Assembly (NCBI GenBank): GCA_946631075.1
Contig: CAMOZS010000041.1
Coordinates: 1 to 11,269, forward strand
DNA length: 11,269 nucleotides
Origin: an uncultured Bacillota bacterium
GTDB lineage: Bacteria; Bacillota; Clostridia; Peptostreptococcales; Anaerovoracaceae
Direction: 5' to 3'
In this document: positions 1-5,902 of the stretch, piece by piece
How the letters are laid out: every line of letters starts with the position of its first letter
Numbering within the stretch: position 1 is the first letter of the stretch
Made by a program: the position numbers and the translations under genes
The notes under the pieces: generated by a model
The model's database searches: none
What the model saw: the letters and a program-made list of their open reading frames with translations, nothing else
What the model was told of the DNA's origin: nothing

Positions 1-299
1 GCCAGCTTGTACATGTTCGGGATCATCAGCAGCAGTCCCTGGGACGCTGTGAATGTGGTGGTCAGAGCGCCTGCTGTGACGGAACCGTGAACTGCGCCTG
101 CTGCGCCGCCTTCGGATTCCATCTCAACGACCTTGACTTCTTCACCGAAAATATTCTTACGATTGACACTTGCCCAGTCATCTACGTTCTCAGCCATGAC
201 GGATGACGGAGTGATCGGATAGATCGCTGCAACTTCGGAATATGCGTAGGCAACGTGTGCAGCGGCTGTGTTGCCGTCCATAGTCTTTCTGATTCTCAT
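1..299 (-). CDS. nifJ: Pyruvate:ferredoxin oxidoreductase, N-terminal part (runs off left edge)
   Basis: This enzyme oxidises pyruvate with CoA to acetyl-CoA and CO2, passing electrons to ferredoxin in the cytoplasm; it uses thiamine diphosphate and Fe-S clusters. Only the first 99 codons are present; the full protein is usually about 1,170-1,200 residues. The family N-terminus is plain to see: MDGNTAAAHVAYAYSEVAAI, then YPITPSSVMAE (residues 27-37), whose Thr30 matches the substrate-binding Thr of Desulfovibrio africanus PFOR, then SEGGAAGAVHG (62-72) with the Glu63 that matches the thiamine-binding Glu, and TTTFTASQGLLLMIPNMYKL at the cut edge. The start at 299 is chosen because AGGAAGTGG lies just upstream; the inner Met7 aligns with many family starts but has no better site. 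It begins 2 bp after the polyferredoxin stop, so the two are almost certainly co-transcribed. Identity is close to certain; which ferredoxin or flavodoxin it uses is not visible. Confidence 0.96.
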   Translation of the reverse strand, partial: MRIRKTMDGNTAAAHVAYAYSEVAAIYPITPSSVMAENVDDWASVNRKNIFGEEVKVVEMESEGGAAGAVHGSVTAGALTTTFTASQGLLLMIPNMYKL

Positions 300-301
300 C
301 G

Positions 302-1609
302 TTACCACTTCCTTTCATCCTGCTGACTGTCGATTTTGATAGCTTCCATCTGGAGGTAATTGTATTCCGGTACCTCGCGCTCGGAGATGAGTTTCCTGGA
401 GCATACGTATGTACATACGCCGCAGTTCACGCACTTCTCGTGGTCGATGAACGGGCTTCCGTCGATCATGGTGATCGCACCGCTCGGGCAGTTGTCCGCG
501 CAGTCTCCGCAGCCGATGCAGCCTACGCCGCAGACCTCGAGTCTCCGCTCCGGATCCGCCTTGGATGTGCAGGCGGTCTGCTTGACGCCCTTGTAGGGAA
601 CCATGATGATCTTGTCCCTCGGGCAGGCTCTCATGCAGTCTCCGCAGCCGACGCACTTGTCAGGATCTACCTGAGCCACGCCCAGCTCGTTGGAGATGGC
701 GTCATATCTGCATGCCTTCACGCAGTCGCCCAGTCCGGCGCAGCTGTATGCGCAGATATCGTTTCCGTCCAGGTCGACCCCTGCGACGTCAGCGCAGGTC
801 TCGATACCCATCTTCTTCAGCTTGCGGCTTCCCAGAGCGCCGCCCACGCATCTGACGAGAGCGACTTCTTCCTTGGCCTTGGTCAGATCATGCAGGGTGT
901 CCACGATGATCTTCTTGCGGCACTTGACGGTGCAGGTGATGCAGCCTTCGCACTTGCTGTAGTCGATCTTGGCGTATCTTCCGGCAACGTTGTGACCCAT
1001 GACCATGGTGATGGCGTCCTTGGGGCAGGACATCGCGCAGTCACCGCAGCCGATGCAGCCATAGTTACAGGTAGCCAGCGTTTCCTTCTCATCCGCCTTG
1101 GAAGAGCAGGGAATAAAGTTGGTGGCATCTCTGGGGATCATCTCGATGATGTTCTGGATACATCCGGACAGACATGCCTCACAGCCGGAGCACTTGTCTC
1201 TGTCGATGACGAGACGTCCGCCTTCCAGCTTCATCGCGTCAAACTTGCAGCGGTCGATGCAGGAGCCTACGCCCAGGCAGCCGTACTTGCATTCGCCTTC
1301 CTGTACGCCCTTTTCCTTGGCTTCATCGCAGCTCTTGCAGACGACGAAACGTTCCTGCGCAGCAGCAACGCCGGCACATCTGACAAAGGCGACCTTGTCC
1401 TCGACTTCGACCGGCTCAACGCCCATGATCTCGGCAATCGCAGCAACCGCGCCGCTGTTACACGCGGGACACAGAGCAACGGAACCGCCCTCGGCGATCG
1501 CTTCCGCGCACGCCTGACAGGTAGGATATCCGCATCCTCCGAATCCGCCGCAATCAACGCCCGGCAGCAGAGCCAGGATCTGTTTCGCTGATTCCTGAAT
1601 TCTTGTCAT
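302..1609 (-). CDS. RnfB-like soluble polyferredoxin with duplicated 4Fe-4S modules
   Basis: A 435-residue electron-transfer protein with 46 cysteines. Residues 10-50 form an RnfB-type Fe-S domain (C20-x5-C26-x4-C31, then C47-P). Two homologous modules follow, about residues 72-239 and 247-409. Each starts V-A-x-V-R-C-x-G and carries four cluster motifs: C107/111/117/121, C140/143/146/150, C185/188/191/195 and C220/223/226/230 in the first; C286/290/296/300, C319/322/325/329, C364/367/370/374 and C393/396/399/403 in the second. Up to nine 4Fe-4S clusters are therefore possible. Classical RnfB has an N-terminal membrane helix; this protein has none and looks cytoplasmic. I chose the start at 1609, not an upstream in-frame ATG at 1633, because GGAGG sits at 1617-1621, seven bases before it. 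It is first in the operon with PFOR two bases downstream, so it probably accepts or relays PFOR electrons. The partner is inferred; no other rnf gene is visible. Confidence 0.88.
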   Translation of the reverse strand: MTRIQESAKQILALLPGVDCGGFGGCGYPTCQACAEAIAEGGSVALCPACNSGAVAAIAEIMGVEPVEVEDKVAFVRCAGVAAAQERFVVCKSCDEAKEKGVQEGECKYGCLGVGSCIDRCKFDAMKLEGGRLVIDRDKCSGCEACLSGCIQNIIEMIPRDATNFIPCSSKADEKETLATCNYGCIGCGDCAMSCPKDAITMVMGHNVAGRYAKIDYSKCEGCITCTVKCRKKIIVDTLHDLTKAKEEVALVRCVGGALGSRKLKKMGIETCADVAGVDLDGNDICAYSCAGLGDCVKACRYDAISNELGVAQVDPDKCVGCGDCMRACPRDKIIMVPYKGVKQTACTSKADPERRLEVCGVGCIGCGDCADNCPSGAITMIDGSPFIDHEKCVNCGVCTYVCSRKLISEREVPEYNYLQMEAIKIDSQQDERKW

Positions 1610-1616
1610 TCTTTTA

Positions 1617-1621
1617 CCTCC
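1617..1621 (-). promoter_or_regulatory. Ribosome binding site fixing the polyferredoxin start
   Basis: GGAGG on the minus strand, seven bases before the ATG at 1609. The longer reading frame from 1633 would place this motif inside the coding region, so the shorter start is preferred. Confidence 0.85.
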
Positions 1622-1654
1622 ATTAAGTAGCAACTAATAATTTGTCCTTTATTG

Positions 1655-1673
1655 ATACAGTATTTTGTATACA
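1655..1673. promoter_or_regulatory. Possible operator: inverted repeat in the polyferredoxin-PFOR leader
   Basis: ATACA (1655-1659) and TGTAT (1666-1670) form an inverted repeat with a 6-base spacer, and TGTATACA (1666-1673) is itself a perfect 8-base palindrome. It lies just downstream of the predicted transcription start of the redox operon, where a repressor could block elongation. It does not match the Rex or FNR consensus as I know them, and AT-rich leaders produce such repeats by chance. The regulator is unknown. Confidence 0.25.
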
Positions 1674-1684
1674 TGGTTGTCTTT

Positions 1685-1712
1685 ATTTTAACACTATGTT
1701 GCTTTGCGTCAA
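1685..1712 (-). promoter_or_regulatory. Sigma-A-type promoter of the polyferredoxin-PFOR operon
   Basis: On the minus strand, -35 TTGACG (1712-1707), a 16-base spacer, and -10 TAAAAT (1690-1685). Transcription should start near 1678, giving a leader of about 70 bases before the ATG at 1609. It lies in the 264 bp AT-rich gap 1610-1873, which otherwise holds only the terminator at 1801-1833 and about 90 bases (1713-1800) in which I see no feature. Confidence 0.7.
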
Positions 1713-1800
1713 CCATTTCAGGCATAAAAATCATGTTCTTTTTTCCGTCCAAGTTAAGTACCTTTAACCCACGATTTTCAATGTTTTCAGACGATTTCAG

Positions 1801-1833
1801 CAAAAGAAAAAGCCCTTCGGATCCGAAGAGCTT
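1801..1833 (-). terminator. Intrinsic terminator of the CpaE-like/antiporter operon
   Basis: On the minus strand, AAGC-T-CTTCGG pairs with CCGAAG-G-GCTT: a stem with one internal mismatch around the 14-base palindrome CTTCGGATCCGAAG (1815-1828). It is followed by the U-rich run TTTTTCTTTT. It sits 41 bp after the antiporter stop and ends that transcription unit before the redox operon promoter. Confidence 0.85.
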
Positions 1834-1873
1834 GTTAAATTATTATCAATATGGACCGGCCAGCCTTTGCGCC

Positions 1874-4177
1874 CTACTCCTGCAGGAGGTCGTCCTCGAT
1901 CATCCGCTTGACCATATCGGCCCCGCCCATGAGCCAGAGGATGTCGTCTCTGGCGATGATGGTCTCTATGTCCGGATTGATGATGGGCAGGTTGCCCCGC
2001 TCGATCCCGATGATGGTCGCCCCGTATTCCGGCCGGATCCCGCAGTTCTTGATGGACTTTCTGGCATAGGGAGAATCCGGGCCGATCCGCAGGGGCAGGC
2101 AGTTCAGCTGCCTCTCTTCGGGGATCCCGTAGAAGGCCTGGCCCCGGATGTATTCCTTCAGGCGGATATCCTTTCTTTCGGTGTATTCGATGCAGTGGTC
2201 TTCCTCCAGCAGCATGGTGCAGGCATCGATCTCGTCCCTGGTCCCCATCATGTGCAGGATGTCCCCCTTGCGGACCTCATCGTCCTTTTTCGGCATGTTG
2301 GCCGATATGCCGTCCCGGATGATCCGTATGATCGTGACCCGGAAGGCCGGATCGCTGGCAAAGTCGAAGATGGTCTTTCTCTCATCGGTATCGACGACCC
2401 GGAACTCGGCGATGAAGAGGGATTCGTTCAGCCAGTGGACGTCTCCTTTCAGCCCCCGCTCCTTCTTCTGCTTTTCCAGGATATGCTCGGAGAAATTAGC
2501 GACGAACCGCATCTGCATATTGATGGTCACGCCGGAGAGCCAGTCGGACCGGATGATGAGCAGGACCGGAACGAAAGCGATCAGCACGAGAAGCGGGAAC
2601 GGGATCCGGAAGAGCTGCCGCAGCACGAGGGCGACGAAACAGCCGGCGATCAGGACCCGGATCGCTCTCAGGGTGATCAGGGGAAGGTGGTTGGCCCTGT
2701 GCTTGGTCCACAGCTTCACGTACAGGCCGCTGTCCACGCCGAACATGAAATTGATAAAGGGGATCATGAAGAGGATGATGACCGCCGCCGTGGCCGCGCT
2801 CCCGGCAAGATGGGAATCGAAATAATCGGCCAGGACCGGTTCCAGCATCCTGGTCCCGGTAAAGTAAATGATAAACATGAAAACGGAACAGATCCCTGTC
2901 CGCAGGGCCAGCTTGGTCGTAAAAGCGTACCAGTCCTTATCCATGGAGAACCGGTTCTGCTCCGAGGATGTGTTCCTCTTCAGGAAGAGCCTCAGTTTTT
3001 TTGGCAGTTTCCTGTTATAGAATGCGTACTCCTTCTCCGAGACCTTGATGAAGACCGGGGTCACAAAGGCTGTGATCACGGAGACGCATACGATGATCGG
3101 GTAGAGCTGATCGCTGATCACTCCCAGATTCATGCCCAGGGTGGCGACGATAAAGGAAAACTCGCCGATCTGGACCATGCTGGATCCGCCCCGGACGGCC
3201 GTATACAGGGTCTGTCCTGACAGAAGGATGCCGATGGTGGCGAAGAGCTTCTGTCCCAGAATGGTGACCAGGCTCAGGATCAGGATCGGTACTATGTATC
3301 TGACCAGCAGCTCCGGCTGGATCAGCATGCCGACGGTCACGAAGAAGATAGCCCCGAACAGGTCCCGGATGGGCTTGACCAGCCGCTCGATGGTCTCCCC
3401 CTTCACCGTCCCCGCCAGGATGGATCCGGCCAAGAATGCTCCCAGGGCCGACGAAAACCCGATCATGTTGGCGATGACGACCATCAGAAGGCAGATGGCA
3501 AGAGACAGGACCACCAGAAGCTCATCGTTGAGCAGCCTGGATACCCGCTTCAGGATCGAGGGGATGATATAGATGCCGATCAGAAGCCAGATGACCAGGT
3601 AGGCGATCAGGATGCCGATCTTCTCCATCAGCTGGACCCCCGACACATTCTGACTGACGGAGATGGTGGACAGGATCACCAGCATGAAGATCCCCGCGAT
3701 GTCTTCGATCACCAGGGCGCCCAGCACCATCTGGGCGAAGCCCTCCTCCTTGAGCCCGTACTCCTCGTAGGCCTTCATGATGATCATGGTCGACGACATG
3801 GACAGCATGCCTCCCAGGAAGATGCAGTCCATCTTGGCCCAGCCCATAAGGTGGCCGACGCCGGTCCCGATCAGCAGCATGGCCGCCATCACCGTTATGG
3901 CGATGGTAAAAGCGCTGCCCCCCACCGTAGCGATCTTGCGGAAGCTGAATTCCAGCCCCAGTCCGAACATCAGAAAGATGACCCCGATCTCGCCCCAGAC
4001 TTCGATATCCGTCTGTTCTACGATCGTAGGCAGGTAGACGAAATTCGGGCTGATCAAAAATCCCGCGATAATATAGCCCAGCACGACAGGCTGTTTCAGC
4101 TTGCGGAAGATCAGCGTCACGATGCTCGCGACGATCAGTATCAGCGCCAGGTCGGCGATCAGACTCTCAAGGTGCAT
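1874..4177 (-). CDS. Kef/CPA2-family cation:proton antiporter with C-terminal TrkA-C-like domains
   Basis: A 767-residue inner-membrane protein expected to exchange K+ or Na+ for protons. Residues 1-376 are the Na+/H+ exchanger core of roughly a dozen hydrophobic helices, with GxMLSMSST around 122-130 and the buried acidic pair in VIEDIAG (E158, D159), the place where this superfamily carries its ion-binding carboxylates. A further membrane block of about four helices lies at 421-543. The soluble tail has two regions resembling TrkA-C domains, about 572-658 and 673-756, each ending in a GD/DD-I-L-x-x-M-G strand; these usually bind small regulatory ligands. I see no nucleotide-binding TrkA-N (Rossmann) domain, unlike E. 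coli KefB/KefC. The start has AAAGG nine bases upstream. It follows the CpaE-like gene by 59 bp and shares its promoter. The ion carried cannot be told from sequence. Confidence 0.88.
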   Translation of the reverse strand: MHLESLIADLALILIVASIVTLIFRKLKQPVVLGYIIAGFLISPNFVYLPTIVEQTDIEVWGEIGVIFLMFGLGLEFSFRKIATVGGSAFTIAITVMAAMLLIGTGVGHLMGWAKMDCIFLGGMLSMSSTMIIMKAYEEYGLKEEGFAQMVLGALVIEDIAGIFMLVILSTISVSQNVSGVQLMEKIGILIAYLVIWLLIGIYIIPSILKRVSRLLNDELLVVLSLAICLLMVVIANMIGFSSALGAFLAGSILAGTVKGETIERLVKPIRDLFGAIFFVTVGMLIQPELLVRYIVPILILSLVTILGQKLFATIGILLSGQTLYTAVRGGSSMVQIGEFSFIVATLGMNLGVISDQLYPIIVCVSVITAFVTPVFIKVSEKEYAFYNRKLPKKLRLFLKRNTSSEQNRFSMDKDWYAFTTKLALRTGICSVFMFIIYFTGTRMLEPVLADYFDSHLAGSAATAAVIILFMIPFINFMFGVDSGLYVKLWTKHRANHLPLITLRAIRVLIAGCFVALVLRQLFRIPFPLLVLIAFVPVLLIIRSDWLSGVTINMQMRFVANFSEHILEKQKKERGLKGDVHWLNESLFIAEFRVVDTDERKTIFDFASDPAFRVTIIRIIRDGISANMPKKDDEVRKGDILHMMGTRDEIDACTMLLEEDHCIEYTERKDIRLKEYIRGQAFYGIPEERQLNCLPLRIGPDSPYARKSIKNCGIRPEYGATIIGIERGNLPIINPDIETIIARDDILWLMGGADMVKRMIEDDLLQE

Positions 4178-4208
4178 CCTTCACGGCCTTTCATCAACGA
4201 AAAGTTTC

Positions 4209-4236
4209 GGAAAACGCCGTTCTTGTCCGCGTTTCC
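4209..4236 (-). other. Hairpin between CpaE-like gene and antiporter
   Basis: GGAAACGC and GCGTTTTCC pair on the minus strand (8 bp with one bulged base, 11-base loop), starting directly after the upstream stop codon. No U-tract follows, so it is more likely an mRNA processing or stability element, or chance, than a terminator. It lies before the antiporter's ribosome binding site. Confidence 0.35.
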
Positions 4237-5316
4237 CTATGATTTATTGTAGCACAATTCGGCCATGCGATGGATGTCTTTTGCGAATCTGCCTTCTGTT
4301 ATAAGGGCCGTCCCGCTTTTGCGGGCGGATGAGATCCGGACAGTCCCGACCTCTCCTCCGTCTTCTCTTCCATCCTCTCTTCCTTCCTCCCCGCTCCACC
4401 GGTTCCTGACCCGGATGATCCTGTCGCTGCAGTCCCTTTCGGTCCCGTATTTCAAAAAGGCCCGGTACCGCTTCTCCCTCTCCGGCTCCTCCGCGGAGGA
4501 TACCAGAAAGATCCGGTCCGCCGAGGCCAGCGCTTCCCTGGCCGCTTCTCCCGCGGCCGTCCCCGCGTCGATCAGGATACAGTCAAAGCGTCCGCTGCTC
4601 ATCAGGGCGGCAAGAAGCCGTCCCATCTCCTCCCCCGTGGCCAGGCTGAGAGGATTCCCCCCGTCCGATGGAGCGAAGGCTTCGGCCCCGGCTTCGCTCC
4701 TCACCAGATATCCTTCCAGGAAAGGGACTCCCTTGCTCCCGTCCGCCTCCAGGTGATACAGGAATTCCCCGGCCCCCCGCATCCCGGCAGGCACTTCCAT
4801 ATAAGCCGCCGTCGATTCGATCCCCTCAAGGCTCAGGTACAGGACCCGTCTTCGCCAGCTTCGGATCAGCTCCTGTCCCAGACTCATGCAAAGGCTGGTG
4901 CAGCCGGCTCCCCCCTGCCAGCTTGCCAGAACGAAAACATGGACTCCGGAAGGCCTTGCCCGGGGAGGGCGCCTGCCGGTCAGCTCCTCATAAAAGCGGA
5001 AGATCTCACCGACCATGGGGCCGGCCGGGCTGTATTTATAAAGGACCCGCCTGCCTTTGCTCCCGCCGGCCTCGGACATGTGCTCGCTAAGCCTTACGAT
5101 CCTGCCGCCTGCCAGCTGCTCGACCCCCTCCTGGTCCCAGAGGATCAGATCGTATTCCCCGGCAAACAGATCTCCCGCCTCCCGCCAGCGCCTGCAGAAG
5201 GCTCCGCAGGAAAAAAGGGACAGGTCGAATCCCCTGTTTCCGATCAGCAGGGCCCGGCTCAGCGCCTGGCCGTAGGCCTTGTCATCCGTTACGATCGCCA
5301 GTTTGATGTATTCCAT
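4237..5316 (-). CDS. CpaE/TadZ-like P-loop protein with degenerate Walker A
   Basis: A 359-residue protein resembling the MinD/ParA-type CpaE/TadZ family, whose members place pilus or secretion machinery in the cell. Residues 1-80 look like a degenerate response-receiver domain (strand LAIVTDD; YDLILWDQEG near 55-64). A linker with YKYSPAGPMVGEI (93-105) resembles that of clostridial CpaE-like proteins. The nucleotide-binding half begins at 125, with WQGGAGCTS (133-141) at the Walker A and a Walker B-like CILIDAG (246-252). Both Walker lysines of the deviant motif KGGxGKT are missing (Gln and Cys). Residues 310-321 are a Gly/Glu/Asp/Arg-rich low-complexity insert. The start at 5316 is set by AAGGAGGG five bases upstream; a 17-codon longer frame would run through the promoter. 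No tad, pilus or division gene is nearby, so its role is unknown. Fold assignment is fairly sure, function is not. Confidence 0.7.
   Translation of the reverse strand: MEYIKLAIVTDDKAYGQALSRALLIGNRGFDLSLFSCGAFCRRWREAGDLFAGEYDLILWDQEGVEQLAGGRIVRLSEHMSEAGGSKGRRVLYKYSPAGPMVGEIFRFYEELTGRRPPRARPSGVHVFVLASWQGGAGCTSLCMSLGQELIRSWRRRVLYLSLEGIESTAAYMEVPAGMRGAGEFLYHLEADGSKGVPFLEGYLVRSEAGAEAFAPSDGGNPLSLATGEEMGRLLAALMSSGRFDCILIDAGTAAGEAAREALASADRIFLVSSAEEPEREKRYRAFLKYGTERDCSDRIIRVRNRWSGEEGREDGREDGGEVGTVRISSARKSGTALITEGRFAKDIHRMAELCYNKS
4360..4383 (-). repeat. Two-copy 12-bp purine-rich repeat inside the CpaE-like gene
   Basis: GGAAGAGAGGAT (4383-4372) followed by GGAAGAGAAGAC (4371-4360) on the minus strand, encoding Gly-Arg-Glu-Asp twice. 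It lies in a longer purine-rich stretch and looks like a slippage-prone in-frame expansion of a surface loop. Confidence 0.7.
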
Positions 5317-5338
5317 GTCCCCCTCCTTGATTTCCTTT

Positions 5339-5367
5339 ATTTTACATCTTATGGTAATATTTGTCAA
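5339..5367 (-). promoter_or_regulatory. Promoter of the CpaE-like/antiporter operon
   Basis: On the minus strand, consensus -35 TTGACA (5367-5362), a 17-base spacer, and -10 TAAAAT (5344-5339). The start should fall near 5332, leaving a short leader of about 16 bases that holds the AAGGAGGG ribosome binding site (5328-5321). Confidence 0.85.
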
Positions 5368-5400
5368 TCACATATAGGGACTGGCGGATGCTATTTTTTC

Positions 5401-5409
5401 TGTTATAAT
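5401..5409 (+). promoter_or_regulatory. Extended -10 promoter of the COG2426-like gene
   Basis: TGTTATAAT is an extended -10 element with a perfect TATAAT at 5404-5409. The -35 position, 17 bases upstream, holds only CTGGCG. Transcription would start around 5415-5417, two to four bases before the ATG at 5419, giving an almost leaderless mRNA. It is back to back with the promoter at 5339-5367. Confidence 0.65.
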
Positions 5410-5418
5410 GTCACTGTT

Positions 5419-5883
5419 ATGTTTAATTCGATCTTCGGAAAATTACTGATCACATTCCTTATGTCCATGGTCCCGGTCATTGAGCTTCGGGGAGCCCTGC
5501 CCTCCGGCGTGGCAATGGGTCTTGATCCATGGGCAGCTTTTGCCGTCAGCGTACTGGGCAATATGGTCCCGGTACCTTTCATCATTCTCTTTATCCGCCG
5601 GATCCTGGACTGGATGAAGAGGTTCGACCGTTTCCGCCGTATCGCGGAAAAGCTGGAAAACAAGGCAAAAAAACACGAGGACAAGATCGTGAAATACGAA
5701 GCCCTCGGTTTGTTTATTCTCGTTGCTCTGCCCCTTCCGGGTACCGGCGCATGGACCGGATCCCTGGTGGCAGCGATTTTTGACCTGCGCCTGCGCAACG
5801 CGGTCCCGGTCATCTTCGCCGGCGTAGTTACCGCCGGTCTTATCGTTCTCTTCATCACCTACGGGGTGGTGAAGATCGTCTGA
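5419..5883 (+). CDS. COG2426-type small membrane protein (putative small multidrug export family)
   Basis: A 154-residue membrane protein of the family annotated as putative small multidrug export (COG2426, Pfam Sm_multidrug_ex). The transport role is a database label with little experimental support that I know of. It shows the two family hallmarks: ELRGALP (22-28) after the first hydrophobic segment and PLPGTGAWTG (105-114) in the second half, giving two similar halves joined by a charged, Lys-rich helix (about 67-94). Hydrophobic segments lie near 8-21, 38-59, 95-120 and 128-151. The start at 5419 has no Shine-Dalgarno sequence and lies a few bases after the predicted transcription start; the next in-frame Met (5461) also lacks one. 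It is a single-gene unit, divergent from the CpaE-like operon, and its stop is 1 bp from that of the converging FNT gene. Confidence 0.82.
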   Translation: MFNSIFGKLLITFLMSMVPVIELRGALPSGVAMGLDPWAAFAVSVLGNMVPVPFIILFIRRILDWMKRFDRFRRIAEKLENKAKKHEDKIVKYEALGLFILVALPLPGTGAWTGSLVAAIFDLRLRNAVPVIFAGVVTAGLIVLFITYGVVKIV

Positions 5884-5902
5884 CCTATTTCCTGTTGGTC
5901 AG
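5880..5902. other. Inverted repeat across the convergent stop codons
   Basis: CTGACC (5880-5885) and GGTCAG (5897-5902) form a 6-bp stem with an 11-base loop. The left arm covers the plus-strand TGA (5881-5883) and the first base of the minus-strand gene's stop triplet (5885-5887). There is no intergenic room for a normal terminator and no U-tract, so this is only a candidate for a bidirectional 3' end. Confidence 0.35.

Noticed and set aside
440..1591. 383-codon open frame on the plus strand
   Set aside because: It mirrors the polyferredoxin gene; its Ala/Asp/Val-rich composition comes from the complementary codons and it has no domain or ribosome binding site.
302..1609. Calling the polyferredoxin a true membrane RnfB subunit
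   Set aside because: It has the RnfB N-terminal Fe-S domain but no membrane helix and no neighbouring rnf genes, so I kept only RnfB-like.
1606..1803. 65-codon frame on the minus strand over the gap before the polyferredoxin
   Set aside because: It would begin at a non-ATG codon without a ribosome binding site, covers the promoter at 1685-1712, and overlaps the start of the real gene. Its Lys/Asn/Ile content simply reflects AT-rich intergenic DNA.
1615..1873. Riboswitch or T-box before the redox operon
   Set aside because: The leader is only about 70 bases, AT-rich, and shows no conserved riboswitch core or antiterminator pair; the strong hairpin at 1810-1833 belongs to the antiporter unit's terminator.
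1652..3220. 522-codon open frame on the plus strand
   Set aside because: It is antisense to the antiporter, runs through the terminator and promoter gap, lacks any recognisable domain, and is rich in Asp/Pro/Gly/Arg as expected of a GC-rich shadow frame.
4753..5418. N-terminal extension of the COG2426-like gene (long plus-strand frame)
   Set aside because: The extension is antisense to the CpaE-like gene and crosses both promoters. The family domain starts at the ATG at 5419.
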